Assembly: GCA_025210485.1 (NCBI GenBank)
Contig: JAOARN010000153.1
Coordinates: 1 to 64,000 of the forward strand
Length of the DNA: 64,000 bases
Reading direction: 5' to 3'
Origin: Marinifilaceae bacterium
Lineage (GTDB): Bacteria > Bacteroidota > Bacteroidia > Bacteroidales > Marinifilaceae
This document shows positions 45,015 to 55,318 of the stretch, piece after piece; positions within the stretch are counted from its first letter, which is position 1; every line of letters begins with the position of its first letter. The position numbers and the translations under genes were made by a program. The notes beneath the pieces were generated by a model. That model had not been told where the DNA came from, did not search any database, and saw only the letters and a program-made list of their open reading frames with translations.

Positions 45015-47564
45015 ATGAAAAAAATTCTGAAGCTAACTGGACTTATATTAGCATCTATAATCATAATATTATTAATTGTACCACATTTTTTCAAATCCAA
45101 AATAATTGAAATATCAAAGAAGGAGCTAAATAAAAACATTGAAGGAAGTTTTGAAATAGAAGATGTTTCAATTTCTTTTTTTACTGACTTTCCTAATTTA
45201 AATATTAGCCTTGATGATGTAAAGTTGACCACAGAGATTGATAGTATTGCAAAAATTGAAGCCATCTCGGCTTCTATTAGTTTGCCTAGTTTGATATCTG
45301 ATGATATTGAAATAGAAGAAATATTGATTGATAACTCTTTCTTATTTTTGGTGCTTAATGAAAAAGGTGAATTAAATATAAATAAAACCGAGAAGGCTGA
45401 GTCAAGAGATAATACAAAACAAATAGAACAGGATTCGAGTAAACAAATTGATGTAGATGCAGATTCAAAAAGGATACATATAGAGAAAGTATCAATTAGA
45501 AATTCAGGACTTAGATTTCGTAATGAAATTAATAAATCTGAATTAAATTTAGCAGATTTAGATATAGATTTAAAAGGCGATTTTTCCTCGGATTCGACTA
45601 AGTTAGACCTTAATGCTAATATTTCTGATTTATCATATTATTATCAGGATAAGTATTTAGGAAATAAAATTAATTTACAATTAGACCTACAACTTGATGC
45701 TGATTTAAAAAACAAGAAGTTTACGATTATAGATAATAAGCTTAAAATTAATAATATCGAATTTGGAATAGATGGTTTCTTTAAGTTTGAACAGAATGAT
45801 AATTCTATATTAAGTGATATAAAACTGTATACAAAATCAACAAAATTCAAATCAGTTCTAGCTCTTCTTCCTCCTTCTTTTGATGAATTTAGAAATAAAG
45901 TGAAAACAGATGGCGTATTTACCTTAAAAGCATTTTCTAAAGGAATATATAAAGAGAATGAATTTCCAAATTTTGGTTTAGAATTAATTGTGAAAGACTC
46001 AAAAATAAAACATAATCTTATTTCAGATACAATAAAGAATATAAATATTGCTTTGGAATTAAAGCACCCTCAAGGAGCATTAGATTCTTTAAAGCTTAAT
46101 CTAAATCAATTTCATTTTAGCGTTGCGGATAATCCTTTTGATATAAATTTAAGCTTGAAAAATATTTTCTCAGATATTTACTTGGAAGGTGCTTGTAAAG
46201 GAATTGTCAATTTAAGTAATTTAAATAAAATAATCCCTGTAGATTCAGTTAGTGCAGAGGGTATTATCAAATCTGATATTCGAATAAAAGGGCGAAAGTC
46301 GTATATTGATAATGGCAAATATGATGATTTTATTGCCCAAGGTAGTCTGGGTTTCAATAATGTTAAATTACACTCGGGAAAACTTAAGCGTGAATTTCGA
46401 ATAGACGATTCTGAAATTCTGATAAGTTCAAAAAAAATAAATCTGAAAAGACTTCTTGTTAAGATAGGCGAATCAGATTTTAAACTTTTTGGATATGTGA
46501 ATAACCATCTAGCCTATCTTCTTAATAATAAGAAATTGGGAGGAAATTTCAGACTTGAATCACAATATGTGAATGTAAATCAATTAATGCCCAATAAAAC
46601 TAAGTCGATAGAACTCAAGGGTGAAAATAATAATACAAAGGATAATAAAGTAGATCAGAAGAAAAACAAAGAATTAAATTCAAAATTATCTGCCATAAAA
46701 ATCCCTGAGAATTTAAATATTAAATTCTCCACTGATATTAAACATATGAAATTTGACGATCTTAATATGTCCGATATTAAAGGGATGGCACTTATCAATA
46801 ATGGAATTTTGATATTACAGAATTTGAGTGCTAAAATGTTAAATGGCAGTATGATTACGAATGGAAGTTATAATTCTAGAAATATAAAGTTTCCTAAAAT
46901 AAAATGTGTAAATAAGATATCAGGTTTCGATATAAATGAGGCATATAAGTCTTTGAGTATATTGAGAAAAGTTGTTCCTGTTGCTGCAGATTGTAAGGGT
47001 AAAATTTCCTCTAATTTAGATATTAATTCGTATCTCACAAGTGATATGAAAATAAATCTTAAAACCCTAAATGGTAGTGGGAAGGTAAAATCTAAACAAA
47101 TCACTATTACAAATAATAAATCATTGAACGATCTTGCCAAGGTATTAGATGATGATAAATATAAGGAAATGTCAATTTCTGACATTGATTTTGAATTTAC
47201 TGTTACAGATGGGAATATTGTTTTAAAACCATTTCAGCTTAAATTAGCTGGCAATCCAGCAAAGATATATGGAAATCAAAGCGTGGAAGGAATTATGGAT
47301 TTTACAATTGAAATGAAAATACCTAAGTCAGATTTGGGTGGTGGCATAACAAAGTATATCGATCTTATACCAGGTTCTGATAAGATAAAAGTACTGGACA
47401 TTGATGTAAGAATAACAGGACATATGGATAAACCAAAGCTTAAGTTAGATATGTCGAAGGCTATACGACAAGCTAAAAAAGCACTTGAGAATAATCTGAA
47501 AAAAAATGGTCTTAAGGATCTAGAGAAAAAAGGTAGAGATCTATTGAAAGAATTATTTAAATAG
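45015..47564 (+). CDS. AsmA-like protein
   Basis: An 849-residue protein with an N-terminal membrane anchor (about 7-25) and a long beta-rich periplasmic part. The AsmA start (IEDVSISFFTDFPNLNISLDDVKL) and the C-terminal AsmA domain (about 600-830) are visible. AsmA-like proteins belong to the bridge-like lipid transfer family and influence outer-membrane phospholipid transport or assembly; the exact cargo here is unknown. A terminator shared with the convergent thioredoxin gene follows. Confidence 0.9.
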   Translation: MKKILKLTGLILASIIIILLIVPHFFKSKIIEISKKELNKNIEGSFEIEDVSISFFTDFPNLNISLDDVKLTTEIDSIAKIEAISASISLPSLISDDIEIEEILIDNSFLFLVLNEKGELNINKTEKAESRDNTKQIEQDSSKQIDVDADSKRIHIEKVSIRNSGLRFRNEINKSELNLADLDIDLKGDFSSDSTKLDLNANISDLSYYYQDKYLGNKINLQLDLQLDADLKNKKFTIIDNKLKINNIEFGIDGFFKFEQNDNSILSDIKLYTKSTKFKSVLALLPPSFDEFRNKVKTDGVFTLKAFSKGIYKENEFPNFGLELIVKDSKIKHNLISDTIKNINIALELKHPQGALDSLKLNLNQFHFSVADNPFDINLSLKNIFSDIYLEGACKGIVNLSNLNKIIPVDSVSAEGIIKSDIRIKGRKSYIDNGKYDDFIAQGSLGFNNVKLHSGKLKREFRIDDSEILISSKKINLKRLLVKIGESDFKLFGYVNNHLAYLLNNKKLGGNFRLESQYVNVNQLMPNKTKSIELKGENNNTKDNKVDQKKNKELNSKLSAIKIPENLNIKFSTDIKHMKFDDLNMSDIKGMALINNGILILQNLSAKMLNGSMITNGSYNSRNIKFPKIKCVNKISGFDINEAYKSLSILRKVVPVAADCKGKISSNLDINSYLTSDMKINLKTLNGSGKVKSKQITITNNKSLNDLAKVLDDDKYKEMSISDIDFEFTVTDGNIVLKPFQLKLAGNPAKIYGNQSVEGIMDFTIEMKIPKSDLGGGITKYIDLIPGSDKIKVLDIDVRITGHMDKPKLKLDMSKAIRQAKKALENNLKKNGLKDLEKKGRDLLKELFK

Positions 47565-47585
47565 TGTTGCTGATTTTTAAAATAT

Positions 47586-47622
47586 AAAAAAATCCTTTGA
47601 AATTCTTCAAAGGATTTTTTTT
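47586..47622. terminator. bidirectional terminator
   Basis: Perfect arms AATCCTTTGAA / TTCAAAGGATT flanked by A- and T-runs, 4-base loop. It lies between the AsmA-like gene (plus) and the TlpA-like gene (minus). Confidence 0.92.
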
Positions 47623-47630
47623 ATGGTGTT

Positions 47631-48167
47631 CTATTTTATAATTAATTTTTTCAAGGTCTCTTCAAGTTGATGTCCTCTTAAATTTTTAGCGATTATAATA
47701 CCATTTGAGTCAATTAGAAAATTACTTGGTATTGACATAATATTGAATTTGTAAGCAGTGTCTGAATTCCACCCTGCTAACTCACTAACATGATTTTCCC
47801 ATATTAGTTTATCCTTTTTTATAGCAGCTATCCAACTTGATTTTTTCTTATCTAAAGAGAAGCTGTATATTGTAAATCCGTTCCCTCCCTTGAATTTCTT
47901 ATCTTTATATTTTGTATACACATTGTTTAGAAAAGGATTTTCGGCTCTACATGGGGGACACCATGAAGCCCAGAAATCAACAAGAATCAGTTTATCTTTA
48001 ATCGAATATAAAGATATTTCTTTATTTTCTGTGGATTTAGCGGTGATATTAGGTATTTTCTTTCCGATTTTAAGACCTGATTTTACCTTGTCTTTATTTC
48101 CATAGCTGAATGATTGCATTGAGCTAAGCAATAGTGCTGTGACTAATATTAAACTTAGATTTTTCAT
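47631..48167 (-). CDS. TlpA-like exported thioredoxin
   Basis: A 178-residue periplasmic thioredoxin-fold protein: signal peptide to about residue 23, active site WC70-P-P-C73 (DFWASWCPPC) and cis-proline SIPSNFLID. It probably reduces disulfides in the periplasm or supports cytochrome maturation. It lacks the extra N-terminal domains of the larger relative at 18079. It is transcribed alone. Confidence 0.9.
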   Translation of the reverse strand: MKNLSLILVTALLLSSMQSFSYGNKDKVKSGLKIGKKIPNITAKSTENKEISLYSIKDKLILVDFWASWCPPCRAENPFLNNVYTKYKDKKFKGGNGFTIYSFSLDKKKSSWIAAIKKDKLIWENHVSELAGWNSDTAYKFNIMSIPSNFLIDSNGIIIAKNLRGHQLEETLKKLIIK

Positions 48168-48387
48168 AATAAATAAATTTCGCTACTAATATTATGTTTC
48201 GTTTGATTCGTATTTAAATTCCGCAATATATAAAAATGTATATTTTTTAAAAATAAATATATTAGTATATTTCAATGATTGAAACTAATTAATATTTGAA
48301 ATCTTTGAAGTTAAAAAAATCTTAATTTATTATTAATAGAATTCAAATTGTTAAATAGCTATTTGAGTATGAAAAGTGTAGTTATAA

Positions 48388-48421
48388 AAAAAGTCTATTC
48401 ATAAGTATGAATAGACTTTTG
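48388..48421 (-). terminator. terminator of the YitT gene
   Basis: Perfect 14-base arms AAAGTCTATTCATA / TATGAATAGACTTT with a 2-base loop. On the minus strand it runs into seven T residues, 20 bases after the YitT stop. Confidence 0.88.
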
Positions 48422-48440
48422 ATTTTATTTTTGAAAAATC

Positions 48441-49322
48441 TTATTCGTCGATAGATTTAAATCCCTCTCCTAAGATCTCATTACTATCCATAACATTCAC
48501 AAATGCTTTTTTATCAACTTTTGCAATATAATTTCTTAAGATAGCCATTTCTCTTCTAGTAACAACTGTGTATAGAACTTGTCTCTCAACACCTTCATAA
48601 ATACCAGTTCCTTCAAAGATAGTACCTCCTCGCTTAATGTCTGTAGATAATTTTTCTTTAATAAGATCAACTTTATCTGAAACAATAAGCATAGTTTTAT
48701 TGATATTTGGACCCTCTACAATCATATCAATCACCTTACCTTCGATGAAAATGATAATCCATGAATACATAGGTAATTTCCAATCGTCAAAAGCAATTAC
48801 AGTTGAGAAAGTAATTAAACTGTCTACAATGATAACCAATTGTCCAAGTGAAATTTTTGTGTATTTATTTAAAATCATGGCAATAATATCTGAACCTCCA
48901 GAAGTTGCTCTTGATTTAAAAATCATACCAATACCAACACCATAAACAATACCACCAAAAATAGATGAAAGTAGAGCATCATTAGGAATTAATGCCTCGT
49001 AGCCATATGAGTGGTGAATTAACCACATAAAACCTGGTATAGCGAATGTACATATCACTGTTTTGATACCAAATCTTGATCCAAGAAAGTAGATACCTAA
49101 CAATAATAATGGAATATCCATACATAATGCGCTAAGCTCTGTTCTCCATCCAAACAAGTGGTGAAATACAATACTTAAACCATATGTTCCTCCTGGTGCA
49201 AATTTGTATGGTTCAGCAAATAATACAGCACCTAAAGCAAACACAAAACATCCACCTAAAAGATAGGCATATGTTAAAAAAAATTCTCTGGAAAAAATCT
49301 TTTCCTTAGTTACAAAAGCCAT
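48441..49322 (-). CDS. YitT family membrane protein
   Basis: A 293-residue protein with five or six membrane helices (about 17-195; SGGSDIIAMILNKYTKISLG is the diagnostic segment) and a C-terminal cytosolic DUF2179 domain (about 205-290). The family is of unknown function. It has a strong promoter at 49510-49540 and a leader of about 180 bases that contains no open frame. Confidence 0.92.
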   Translation of the reverse strand: MAFVTKEKIFSREFFLTYAYLLGGCFVFALGAVLFAEPYKFAPGGTYGLSIVFHHLFGWRTELSALCMDIPLLLLGIYFLGSRFGIKTVICTFAIPGFMWLIHHSYGYEALIPNDALLSSIFGGIVYGVGIGMIFKSRATSGGSDIIAMILNKYTKISLGQLVIIVDSLITFSTVIAFDDWKLPMYSWIIIFIEGKVIDMIVEGPNINKTMLIVSDKVDLIKEKLSTDIKRGGTIFEGTGIYEGVERQVLYTVVTRREMAILRNYIAKVDKKAFVNVMDSNEILGEGFKSIDE

Positions 49323-49970
49323 AGAATTGACAATTTAACAAAAATTAGTAAAAAGCTTATTAATCTCAATTTGATATTTATCAGTTTATCATAGTAGTTA
49401 TGTTAATCAGGCTCTGTTTTGTAGATTATGTTTTGTTTTTCATCTACAATATACAAGTTCGCTAACAATAACTTTATTACTAGAATATTTCCTGAATTTT
49501 TATCGGCGACAAATATAGGAGGCGTTTTTAAGTTTTCAAAAAAAAAAGTGAAAAATAATTAAAATGCATAATGCGCAGATAATGAGATGTAAATCATTTA
49601 GGAGTGTTCAATAAAAAACAATATGTTATTAACAAAGCTTTCTATTTACTTCTTAAAATGTCTTATTTTCCTTAAAATTAAAAATTAATTGAATTTAAAA
49701 ATGAACTTATGTTAAGCTTAGAGAATTTATTTCTTTAAAAAATCTAAAACTAATATTTGAACTTGGTTTATCTATTATTTTTTTTATTCTTTTGTTCGTT
49801 TATCATATAAATAAGTCTGTTGTTAATTTATATCAGGTGTTTAAAAAATTCTTAGATCTTGATATATGCTTGTTTTTGAGGGATTAAAATTCGTATTGAA
49901 TGTATTTGCTTAACCCAAAATTAGTATGATGATACATGAAGATAATACTTACAACTAATATAATTATAAA
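49323..49970. other. divergent gene-free region of about 650 bases
   Basis: It holds the YitT promoter (49510-49540, minus) and a long leader on that side. On the plus side, some 430 bases precede the small coiled-coil gene, with no consensus promoter found. No open frame is present. Confidence 0.5.
49510..49540 (-). promoter_or_regulatory. promoter of the YitT gene
   Basis: On the minus strand: TTTG (49540-49537), 19 bases, TATATTTG (49517-49510). Exact consensus. Start near 49504. Confidence 0.7.
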
Positions 49971-50243
49971 ATGAAGAAAAGAATAATTTTAAGTATAGAT
50001 GAAAAAATCTATGACAGTATTGTAGCGGAAATGAAAATTATTAAGAATGCCGATATTGACGACTACGTCGCTAAAAAGCTAAAAAGAGCTTCTGAATTTG
50101 AAGCTTTGCAAAATCAATATGCACGATTAGAACTAGATTATAGATCGCAAGTTATGAGGTATATTAATTTAAAAACAGCACTTGAGGATCTAAAGGTGGC
50201 TAAAGAAACAGTCGATTACTTGTTGAATGAACATAAGGAGTAG
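49971..50243 (+). CDS. small protein with RHH-like N-terminus and coiled coil, unknown function
   Basis: A 90-residue cytosolic protein. The first 25 residues (KKRIILSIDEKIYDSI) resemble the strand-helix start of ribbon-helix-helix proteins. Residues 40-88 form a probable coiled coil (FEALQNQYARLELDY, AKETVDYLLNEH). No known family is recognised, but length and codon use look normal. A DNA-binding dimer is one possibility and a structural coiled-coil protein another. It is followed by a terminator facing folP. Confidence 0.6.
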   Translation: MKKRIILSIDEKIYDSIVAEMKIIKNADIDDYVAKKLKRASEFEALQNQYARLELDYRSQVMRYINLKTALEDLKVAKETVDYLLNEHKE

Positions 50244-50258
50244 GTCTGAATTAAAAAT

Positions 50259-50290
50259 AAGAAGATAGAAGCAAACAGATCTATCTTCTT
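50259..50290 (-). terminator. terminator between the coiled-coil gene and folP
   Basis: Perfect 11-base arms AAGAAGATAGA / TCTATCTTCTT around a 10-base loop. The minus strand follows with TTATTTTTAATT-type sequence, so it mainly terminates folP. It lies 15 bases after the small gene's stop. Confidence 0.75.
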
Positions 50291-50314
50291 GCTCTTAGAG
50301 TATATTTAGTTTTT

Positions 50315-51157
50315 CTATTCTTGGTTTTTAAGTCTGTATTTATCTAATTTATTGTGTATTTCTAAGCATTCTTTGGCTTCTTTTACGTCATGTACTCTAA
50401 GTATTTTGGCTCCCTTTTCTAGTGAGTACATATTTAGAGCTGTCGTTCCGTTTAGGCTTTTATCGGCACTTGTCTCAAGTAGATTGTATATCATCGACTT
50501 TCTTGAAATGCCTACAAGTATTGGGCAATTTAGTTGGTGTAATATTTCCATTTTTGATAGCAACTCATAATTTTGATCAAGTGTTTTTGAAAATCCAAAA
50601 CCGGGGTCGATAATGTATTTTGATATCCCTAGTTCATTAAATGTTTTTATTTTTTCTTCAAAATATTTTAATATATCTTTGATTAAGTTATCATAATCAG
50701 TGTGTAGCTGCATTGTTTTTGGAGTTCCAATCATGTGCATAGCAATGTATATAGAGTTGTGTTTACTAATTGTGTTTAACATATTTGCATCTATATTCGC
50801 TGCTGAGATATCGTTTATAATACATTCGCCATAGTTTTTTAAAGCAAACTCAGCTACCTCAGATCTAAATGTGTCAATGGAACATATAGTATCAGGATAT
50901 TTACGTTTTATAATTTTAAGTGCTGATTCAACTCTTCTTATTTCTTCTAGTGTTTCAACATCTTTTGCTCCTGGTCTCGAAGAGTATCCTCCAATGTCGA
51001 TTATGTCTGCGCCATCTGAAATTAGTTTTTCAATTCTTTTTTCAATAGCAATGTCGTCATTGTATTTTCCCCCATCAAAAAATGAATCAGGTGTTACATT
51101 TAATATACCCATGATTTGGGCTGTAGAAGTTTGTATTCTATTATAAATTGAATCCAT
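50315..51157 (-). CDS. folP: dihydropteroate synthase
   Basis: It condenses 6-hydroxymethyl-dihydropterin diphosphate with p-aminobenzoate in folate synthesis, and it is the sulfonamide target. The 280 residues form the TIM-barrel family: IMGILNVTPDSFFDGG at the pABA and metal site, DIIDIGGYSSRPGA, SIDTF and DPGFGFSK, all diagnostic. The gene is divergent from the DUF1599 gene, an arrangement recurring in Bacteroidota (folP / DUF1599 / DoxX / tpiA). Confidence 0.97.
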   Translation of the reverse strand: MDSIYNRIQTSTAQIMGILNVTPDSFFDGGKYNDDIAIEKRIEKLISDGADIIDIGGYSSRPGAKDVETLEEIRRVESALKIIKRKYPDTICSIDTFRSEVAEFALKNYGECIINDISAANIDANMLNTISKHNSIYIAMHMIGTPKTMQLHTDYDNLIKDILKYFEEKIKTFNELGISKYIIDPGFGFSKTLDQNYELLSKMEILHQLNCPILVGISRKSMIYNLLETSADKSLNGTTALNMYSLEKGAKILRVHDVKEAKECLEIHNKLDKYRLKNQE

Positions 51158-51546
51158 CTTGTTATTTGTATTTTCTTAGCAAAGCTTAATAAAATGTTTG
51201 TTTGTAATTTTGTTACAAAAATAGGAAATTAATATTCTTCTATGACTTTAAATACACTTATTGAAAAAAACTAATGTTTAATTTAAGATAATAAATATCT
51301 TGGTTTAAATAAGTTTTAAATTTAAAATGATATTTAAATGAAAGTTTTGGAATCAAGTAAGATGTCTAAAAACATAATGATTCTCCAACTTATAATTATA
51401 AATTGATGTTGTTTATATTATCTTATATAATTTCAAATTTATAAATTTGAGTCCTGAAAGCAATATATGATAATTCGCCTATTTGTATAGAGATTTATTT
51501 TGTTTTTAAGTTAATCAGTAAGAATATAAGCAATTAATATAATAAA
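51158..51546. other. divergent gene-free region folP / DUF1599
   Basis: It holds a minus-strand TATTTTTG box for folP (51216-51223) and a plus-strand TAAATTTG box (51442-51449) about 100 bases before the DUF1599 gene. Neither has a spaced -33 box. No open frame is present. Confidence 0.4.
51216..51223 (-). promoter_or_regulatory. possible -7 promoter element for folP
   Basis: The minus strand reads TATTTTTG, 59 bases before the folP ATG. No -33 box at the expected spacing. Confidence 0.35.
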
Positions 51547-52083
51547 ATGGACAAGACCACCCAGCAGTATAATGAGGTAATGAAGGTATGTACTAGTATT
51601 TTTACAAAAAAAATGCACGATTATGGTACGGCTTGGAGAATATTACGACCAATTTCAATCACTGATCAAATTTTTATTAAAGCTCAAAGAATAAGGAGTA
51701 TTGAGACAAAGGGAGAGCATAAAATCGACGAGGGTGTTAGACCTGAGTTTATAGGTATAATCAATTATGCTATAATGGGTTTAATTCAGTTAGAGTTAGG
51801 AACCTCAGATGAAACTATGTCGGATGAAGATGCTAAGTTGTTTTATGAAAAGTATTTTACGAATGCATTTGAATTGATGCAAGATAAAAATCATGATTAT
51901 GATGAGGCTTGGAGACATATGAGAATAAGTTCTTTTACCGATTTGATTTTGATGAAGATTAATAGAACAAAACAAATTGAAGATAATAAAGGTGAAACAA
52001 TTATTTCGGAAGGTATAGATGCAAATTATTATGATATGATTAATTATTCCGTTTTTGCGATGATTAAAATCGATTTTGAATAA
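51547..52083 (+). CDS. DUF1599 family protein (duplicated domain)
   Basis: A 178-residue cytosolic helical protein made of two related halves: KMHDYGTAWRILR with ITDQIFIKAQRIRSIE (about 22-60) and KNHDYDEAWRHMR with FTDLILMKINRTKQIE (about 117-155). This is the DUF1599 family, listed in databases as a nucleotide-modification-associated domain; the activity is not shown. Conserved D-Y and A-W-R in both halves suggest a shared ligand or metal site. It precedes doxX-tpiA, a conserved Bacteroidota neighbourhood. Confidence 0.85.
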   Translation: MDKTTQQYNEVMKVCTSIFTKKMHDYGTAWRILRPISITDQIFIKAQRIRSIETKGEHKIDEGVRPEFIGIINYAIMGLIQLELGTSDETMSDEDAKLFYEKYFTNAFELMQDKNHDYDEAWRHMRISSFTDLILMKINRTKQIEDNKGETIISEGIDANYYDMINYSVFAMIKIDFE

Positions 52084-52232
52084 TTAATGATATCATAAAA
52101 ATACTAACTGTTGTTAATTAATGGGTTTGTTATTTTTTATGATTACCTGTTTGTTTTTCAGTTTGTAAGTTTCTCTTAGTTTAAACAAAAACACTATTAT
52201 TTTTTTTATTTTTAATATTATACTTGACAAAA

Positions 52233-53471
52233 ATGAGAACATTACTGTTTATTTGCCGTATTGTACTAGGTGCAACATTTGTATTTTCTGGTTTTGTAAA
52301 GGCTATTGATCCGTTAGGGTCTGCTTATAAATTTACCGATTATTTTATGGCTTTCGGTTTGGATTCTTTTCAGCACATATCCTTTTTGTTATCGATAATA
52401 CTTTCATCAACGGAGTTTATTATAGGTTTGTTTTTAATATTCAATTTTTTCCCAAAGCTTACTTCGTCTATAGCGATGATGTTTATGAGTGTCTTTACTC
52501 CTCTGACATTATACCTCGCTTTTGCTAATCCTGTTTCTGATTGTGGTTGTTTTGGTGATGCTTGGGTTTTATCAAATTGGGAGACATTTTATAAAAATCT
52601 TTTCCTTTTGGTTTTAACTTTAATAATATTTGGATTCAGGAAAAAATACTACAAAAATGTAGAGGCTTTTCAATTAATCTATGCTTTTTTAGCCTATATT
52701 TTTATTTTTAGTTGTTCCTACTATTCGTATAAGCATCTTCCAATAATTGACTTTCGACCTTATCATATAGGAGCAAATATCTCGGAAGGAATGGAGATTC
52801 CAGAAGGAATGCCAGTCGATGAGTATGACACTGTACTTAAATATTCGAAAGATGGGGTGGTGAAGGAATTTAAAGAGGATAATTACCCTTGGAATGATAG
52901 TACATGGGTGTTTGTTAGTATGGATCAAAAATTGATTAAGGAAGGATATAAGCCACCAATTCATGATTTTGCTATTAGTAATTCTACTCATGGAGATATA
53001 ACTCAAGATGTTTTAAATGATGATAGTTATGTTTTGTTATTTATAAGCAAGGATTTAACAAAAATAAAAGAAAGACAAGCTATCAGACTTAATGAATTAT
53101 ATCAGTATGGTAGAGAAAAATATTGGAGAGTCATTGGAGTTACTACATCTAGCGAAGATCAAATTAGGAGTTTAAAAGAGAAGTATTCTTTGGATTTGGA
53201 TTTTTATTCTATGGACGAAATTCAGGTCAAGACTATAGTTAGAGCAAATCCCGCTTATGTGTTGCTTCGTAAGGGTACGGTTATAAATAAATGGGCAGCA
53301 GATGATTTGCCTCAGTTAGATGAATTAAATAAATCAGATTTATTAGCATATAGTTTAGATTCTATGCGAGAGAAGAATGGTAGAAATACTATTATGTTAC
53401 TATTATGTTTTTGCATAATTGGAATTGTTATTCTTGTTAGTATAGGGTTGAGACCAAAAAAAATATCATAA
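52233..53471 (+). CDS. DoxX family protein, BT_3928-type, with thioredoxin-like C-terminal domain
   Basis: About 412 residues from the ATG. Five or six membrane helices span the first 180 residues, with the DoxX/MauE-like pattern and the diagnostic [13 protein letters not shown] (C107, C109 counted from the TTG). A C-terminal domain (about 250-390) resembles a thioredoxin-type fold without an obvious CxxC, and a membrane helix lies at about 393-410. It may act in quinone- or thiol-related redox at the membrane. The longer form starts with TTG at 52224 and adds three residues. It ends 2 bases before tpiA, implying coupling. Confidence 0.85.
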   Translation: MRTLLFICRIVLGATFVFSGFVKAIDPLGSAYKFTDYFMAFGLDSFQHISFLLSIILSSTEFIIGLFLIFNFFPKLTSSIAMMFMSVFTPLTLYLAFANPVSDCGCFGDAWVLSNWETFYKNLFLLVLTLIIFGFRKKYYKNVEAFQLIYAFLAYIFIFSCSYYSYKHLPIIDFRPYHIGANISEGMEIPEGMPVDEYDTVLKYSKDGVVKEFKEDNYPWNDSTWVFVSMDQKLIKEGYKPPIHDFAISNSTHGDITQDVLNDDSYVLLFISKDLTKIKERQAIRLNELYQYGREKYWRVIGVTTSSEDQIRSLKEKYSLDLDFYSMDEIQVKTIVRANPAYVLLRKGTVINKWAADDLPQLDELNKSDLLAYSLDSMREKNGRNTIMLLLCFCIIGIVILVSIGLRPKKIS

Positions 53472-53473
53472 AC

Positions 53474-54235
53474 ATGACTAGAAAAAATATAGTTGCAGGT
53501 AATTGGAAAATGAACAAGAACCTACAAGAAGGTGTTGAGTTAATTCAGAATCTTAATGATGTATTAACTGAAGAAGCAATTGCTGATACACAGGTTATTG
53601 TTTCGGTGCCATTTATACATTTGGTTAAAGCAAGAGAATTAGCCAATTCTAATATTAAGGTAGCTGCTCAGAATTGTTCAGACAAAAGCAGTGGCGCTTA
53701 TACAGGTGAGATTTCTGCTGAAATGATAAAATCAACAGCTGCGACACATGTTATTATTGGTCATTCGGAGAGAAGAAGCTATTATAACGAAACAGAGCAA
53801 ATTTTAGCAGAAAAAGTTAAAATGGCCTTTGAAAATAATCTTACACCTATATTTTGTGTAGGAGAACAACTTTCTGAAAGAGAAAGTGGTAAGCATTTTG
53901 ATTTAGTGAAGTCGCAATTAGAGAAATCACTATTTGATTTATCAGAGGATCAAATATCAAAATTGGTAATTGCTTACGAACCTGTTTGGGCTATTGGAAC
54001 TGGTGTGACAGCTAGTGCCGATCAAGCACAAGAGATGCATGCTTTTATTAGAAAAACTTTGACAGAAAAGTATTCTAAAGAAACAGCCGATTCTATTTCT
54101 TTGTTATACGGAGGTAGCTGTAATCCTAAAAATGCAAAAGAATTATTTTCTAATGCAGATGTAGATGGTGGATTAATTGGAGGTGCTTCACTTAAAGCGA
54201 ATGATTTTGTTGAAATCGTAAAAGCATTTAATTAA
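53474..54235 (+). CDS. tpiA: triosephosphate isomerase
   Basis: It interconverts dihydroxyacetone phosphate and glyceraldehyde 3-phosphate. The 253-residue TIM barrel has N11 and K13 (AGNWKMNKN), catalytic H97 (IIGHSERR) and E169 ([10 protein letters not shown]), and the GGASL phosphate-binding segment near the end. Typical length. The start is 2 bases after the doxX stop. A terminator follows. Confidence 0.98.
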   Translation: MTRKNIVAGNWKMNKNLQEGVELIQNLNDVLTEEAIADTQVIVSVPFIHLVKARELANSNIKVAAQNCSDKSSGAYTGEISAEMIKSTAATHVIIGHSERRSYYNETEQILAEKVKMAFENNLTPIFCVGEQLSERESGKHFDLVKSQLEKSLFDLSEDQISKLVIAYEPVWAIGTGVTASADQAQEMHAFIRKTLTEKYSKETADSISLLYGGSCNPKNAKELFSNADVDGGLIGGASLKANDFVEIVKAFN

Positions 54236-54242
54236 GATAAGT

Positions 54243-54287
54243 AAAAAGCATAGAGGTGTTATACATAATACTTCTATGCTTTTTTTA
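54243..54287 (+). terminator. terminator of tpiA
   Basis: AAAAAGCATAGA pairs with TCTATGCTTTTT, with a looped centre, followed by seven T residues, 8 bases after the stop. Confidence 0.88.
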
Positions 54288-54370
54288 AATACTTTAAGTT
54301 GTTAAACATGTAGTCATGAATTTCGTTTATACGTCAGGATGATAATGTTGATTATGAAAAAAATAAGAGT

Positions 54371-55213
54371 ATGGATTATATAGAATTGGAGTTAGATATT
54401 CAACCAAAGATAGAAGAATATAATGATATTTTATCGGCATTGTTAGTTGATTTGGATTACGAGAGTTTTACTTTTGAAAATGACATGTTTCAGGCTTATA
54501 TACAAAAAGATAAATTTAATCTAGAATCTTTATCTGGGCTTGTTGAGACTTGTAATGCTATGGGTATTGAAATTAGCTACAAGTATAAAGAGATAAAGCA
54601 TCAGAACTGGAATGAGATTTGGGAATCTAATTTTCATCCTGTTTTTGTGGATGACATCTTGGTTGTGAGGGCTTCTTTTCATAAGGATCTTCCAAAAACC
54701 AAGTATGAGATAGTGATAGATCCTAAAATGTCTTTTGGTACGGGGCATCATTCAACAACTTATTTAATGCTGAGGTCGATTCTTAACTGGAATCTTTCAG
54801 GGAAACAGGTGTTGGATATGGGTTGTGGCACTGGTATTTTAGCTATTTTTGCAGCAATGAGAAATGCCCAGCAGGTTACAGCTGTTGATATTGACCCTAT
54901 ATGTATTGAGAGTACAGCCGAAAATAGTCAAAATAATGATTGTGCTGATAGGTTGACAGCAATACTCGGGGATAAATCGGCAATAGAGAATTTGTCTGAA
55001 TTTGACTTTGTGTTGGCTAATATAAATAGGAATATATTATTGAATGATATTTCTACATATGTAAAGCATATGAAAAAAGGAGCTCAGATTGCTTTAAGTG
55101 GTTTTTATACTGAAGACTTGGATATGATAAAAGAGGAGTGTGAGAGAAATCAACTTCAATATATCGATCATTTAGTTGATAAAAACTGGGTTGCAGCTGT
55201 TTTTGAAAAATAG
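54371..55213 (+). CDS. prmA: ribosomal protein L11 methyltransferase
   Basis: It methylates lysines of ribosomal protein L11 using SAM. The 280-residue protein has an N-terminal substrate-recognition domain and a Rossmann methyltransferase core: FGTGHHSTT, VLDMGCGTGILAIFA (SAM glycine loop) and VLANINRNIL. It stands after the tpiA terminator and is probably independently transcribed. Confidence 0.94.
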   Translation: MDYIELELDIQPKIEEYNDILSALLVDLDYESFTFENDMFQAYIQKDKFNLESLSGLVETCNAMGIEISYKYKEIKHQNWNEIWESNFHPVFVDDILVVRASFHKDLPKTKYEIVIDPKMSFGTGHHSTTYLMLRSILNWNLSGKQVLDMGCGTGILAIFAAMRNAQQVTAVDIDPICIESTAENSQNNDCADRLTAILGDKSAIENLSEFDFVLANINRNILLNDISTYVKHMKKGAQIALSGFYTEDLDMIKEECERNQLQYIDHLVDKNWVAAVFEK

Positions 55214-55280
55214 ACTGTATGTATGATATATTTACTTCCTATTGGAGTAAGTATATCTTTGTTATAAAACTTAAATAAAA

Positions 55281-55318
55281 GACGTATTACTTAAAATTTA
55301 AAGTAATATGTCTTTTTT
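55281..55318 (+). terminator. terminator of prmA
   Basis: GACGTATTACTT pairs with AGTAATATGTC (one G-U), then six T residues. Confidence 0.82.
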
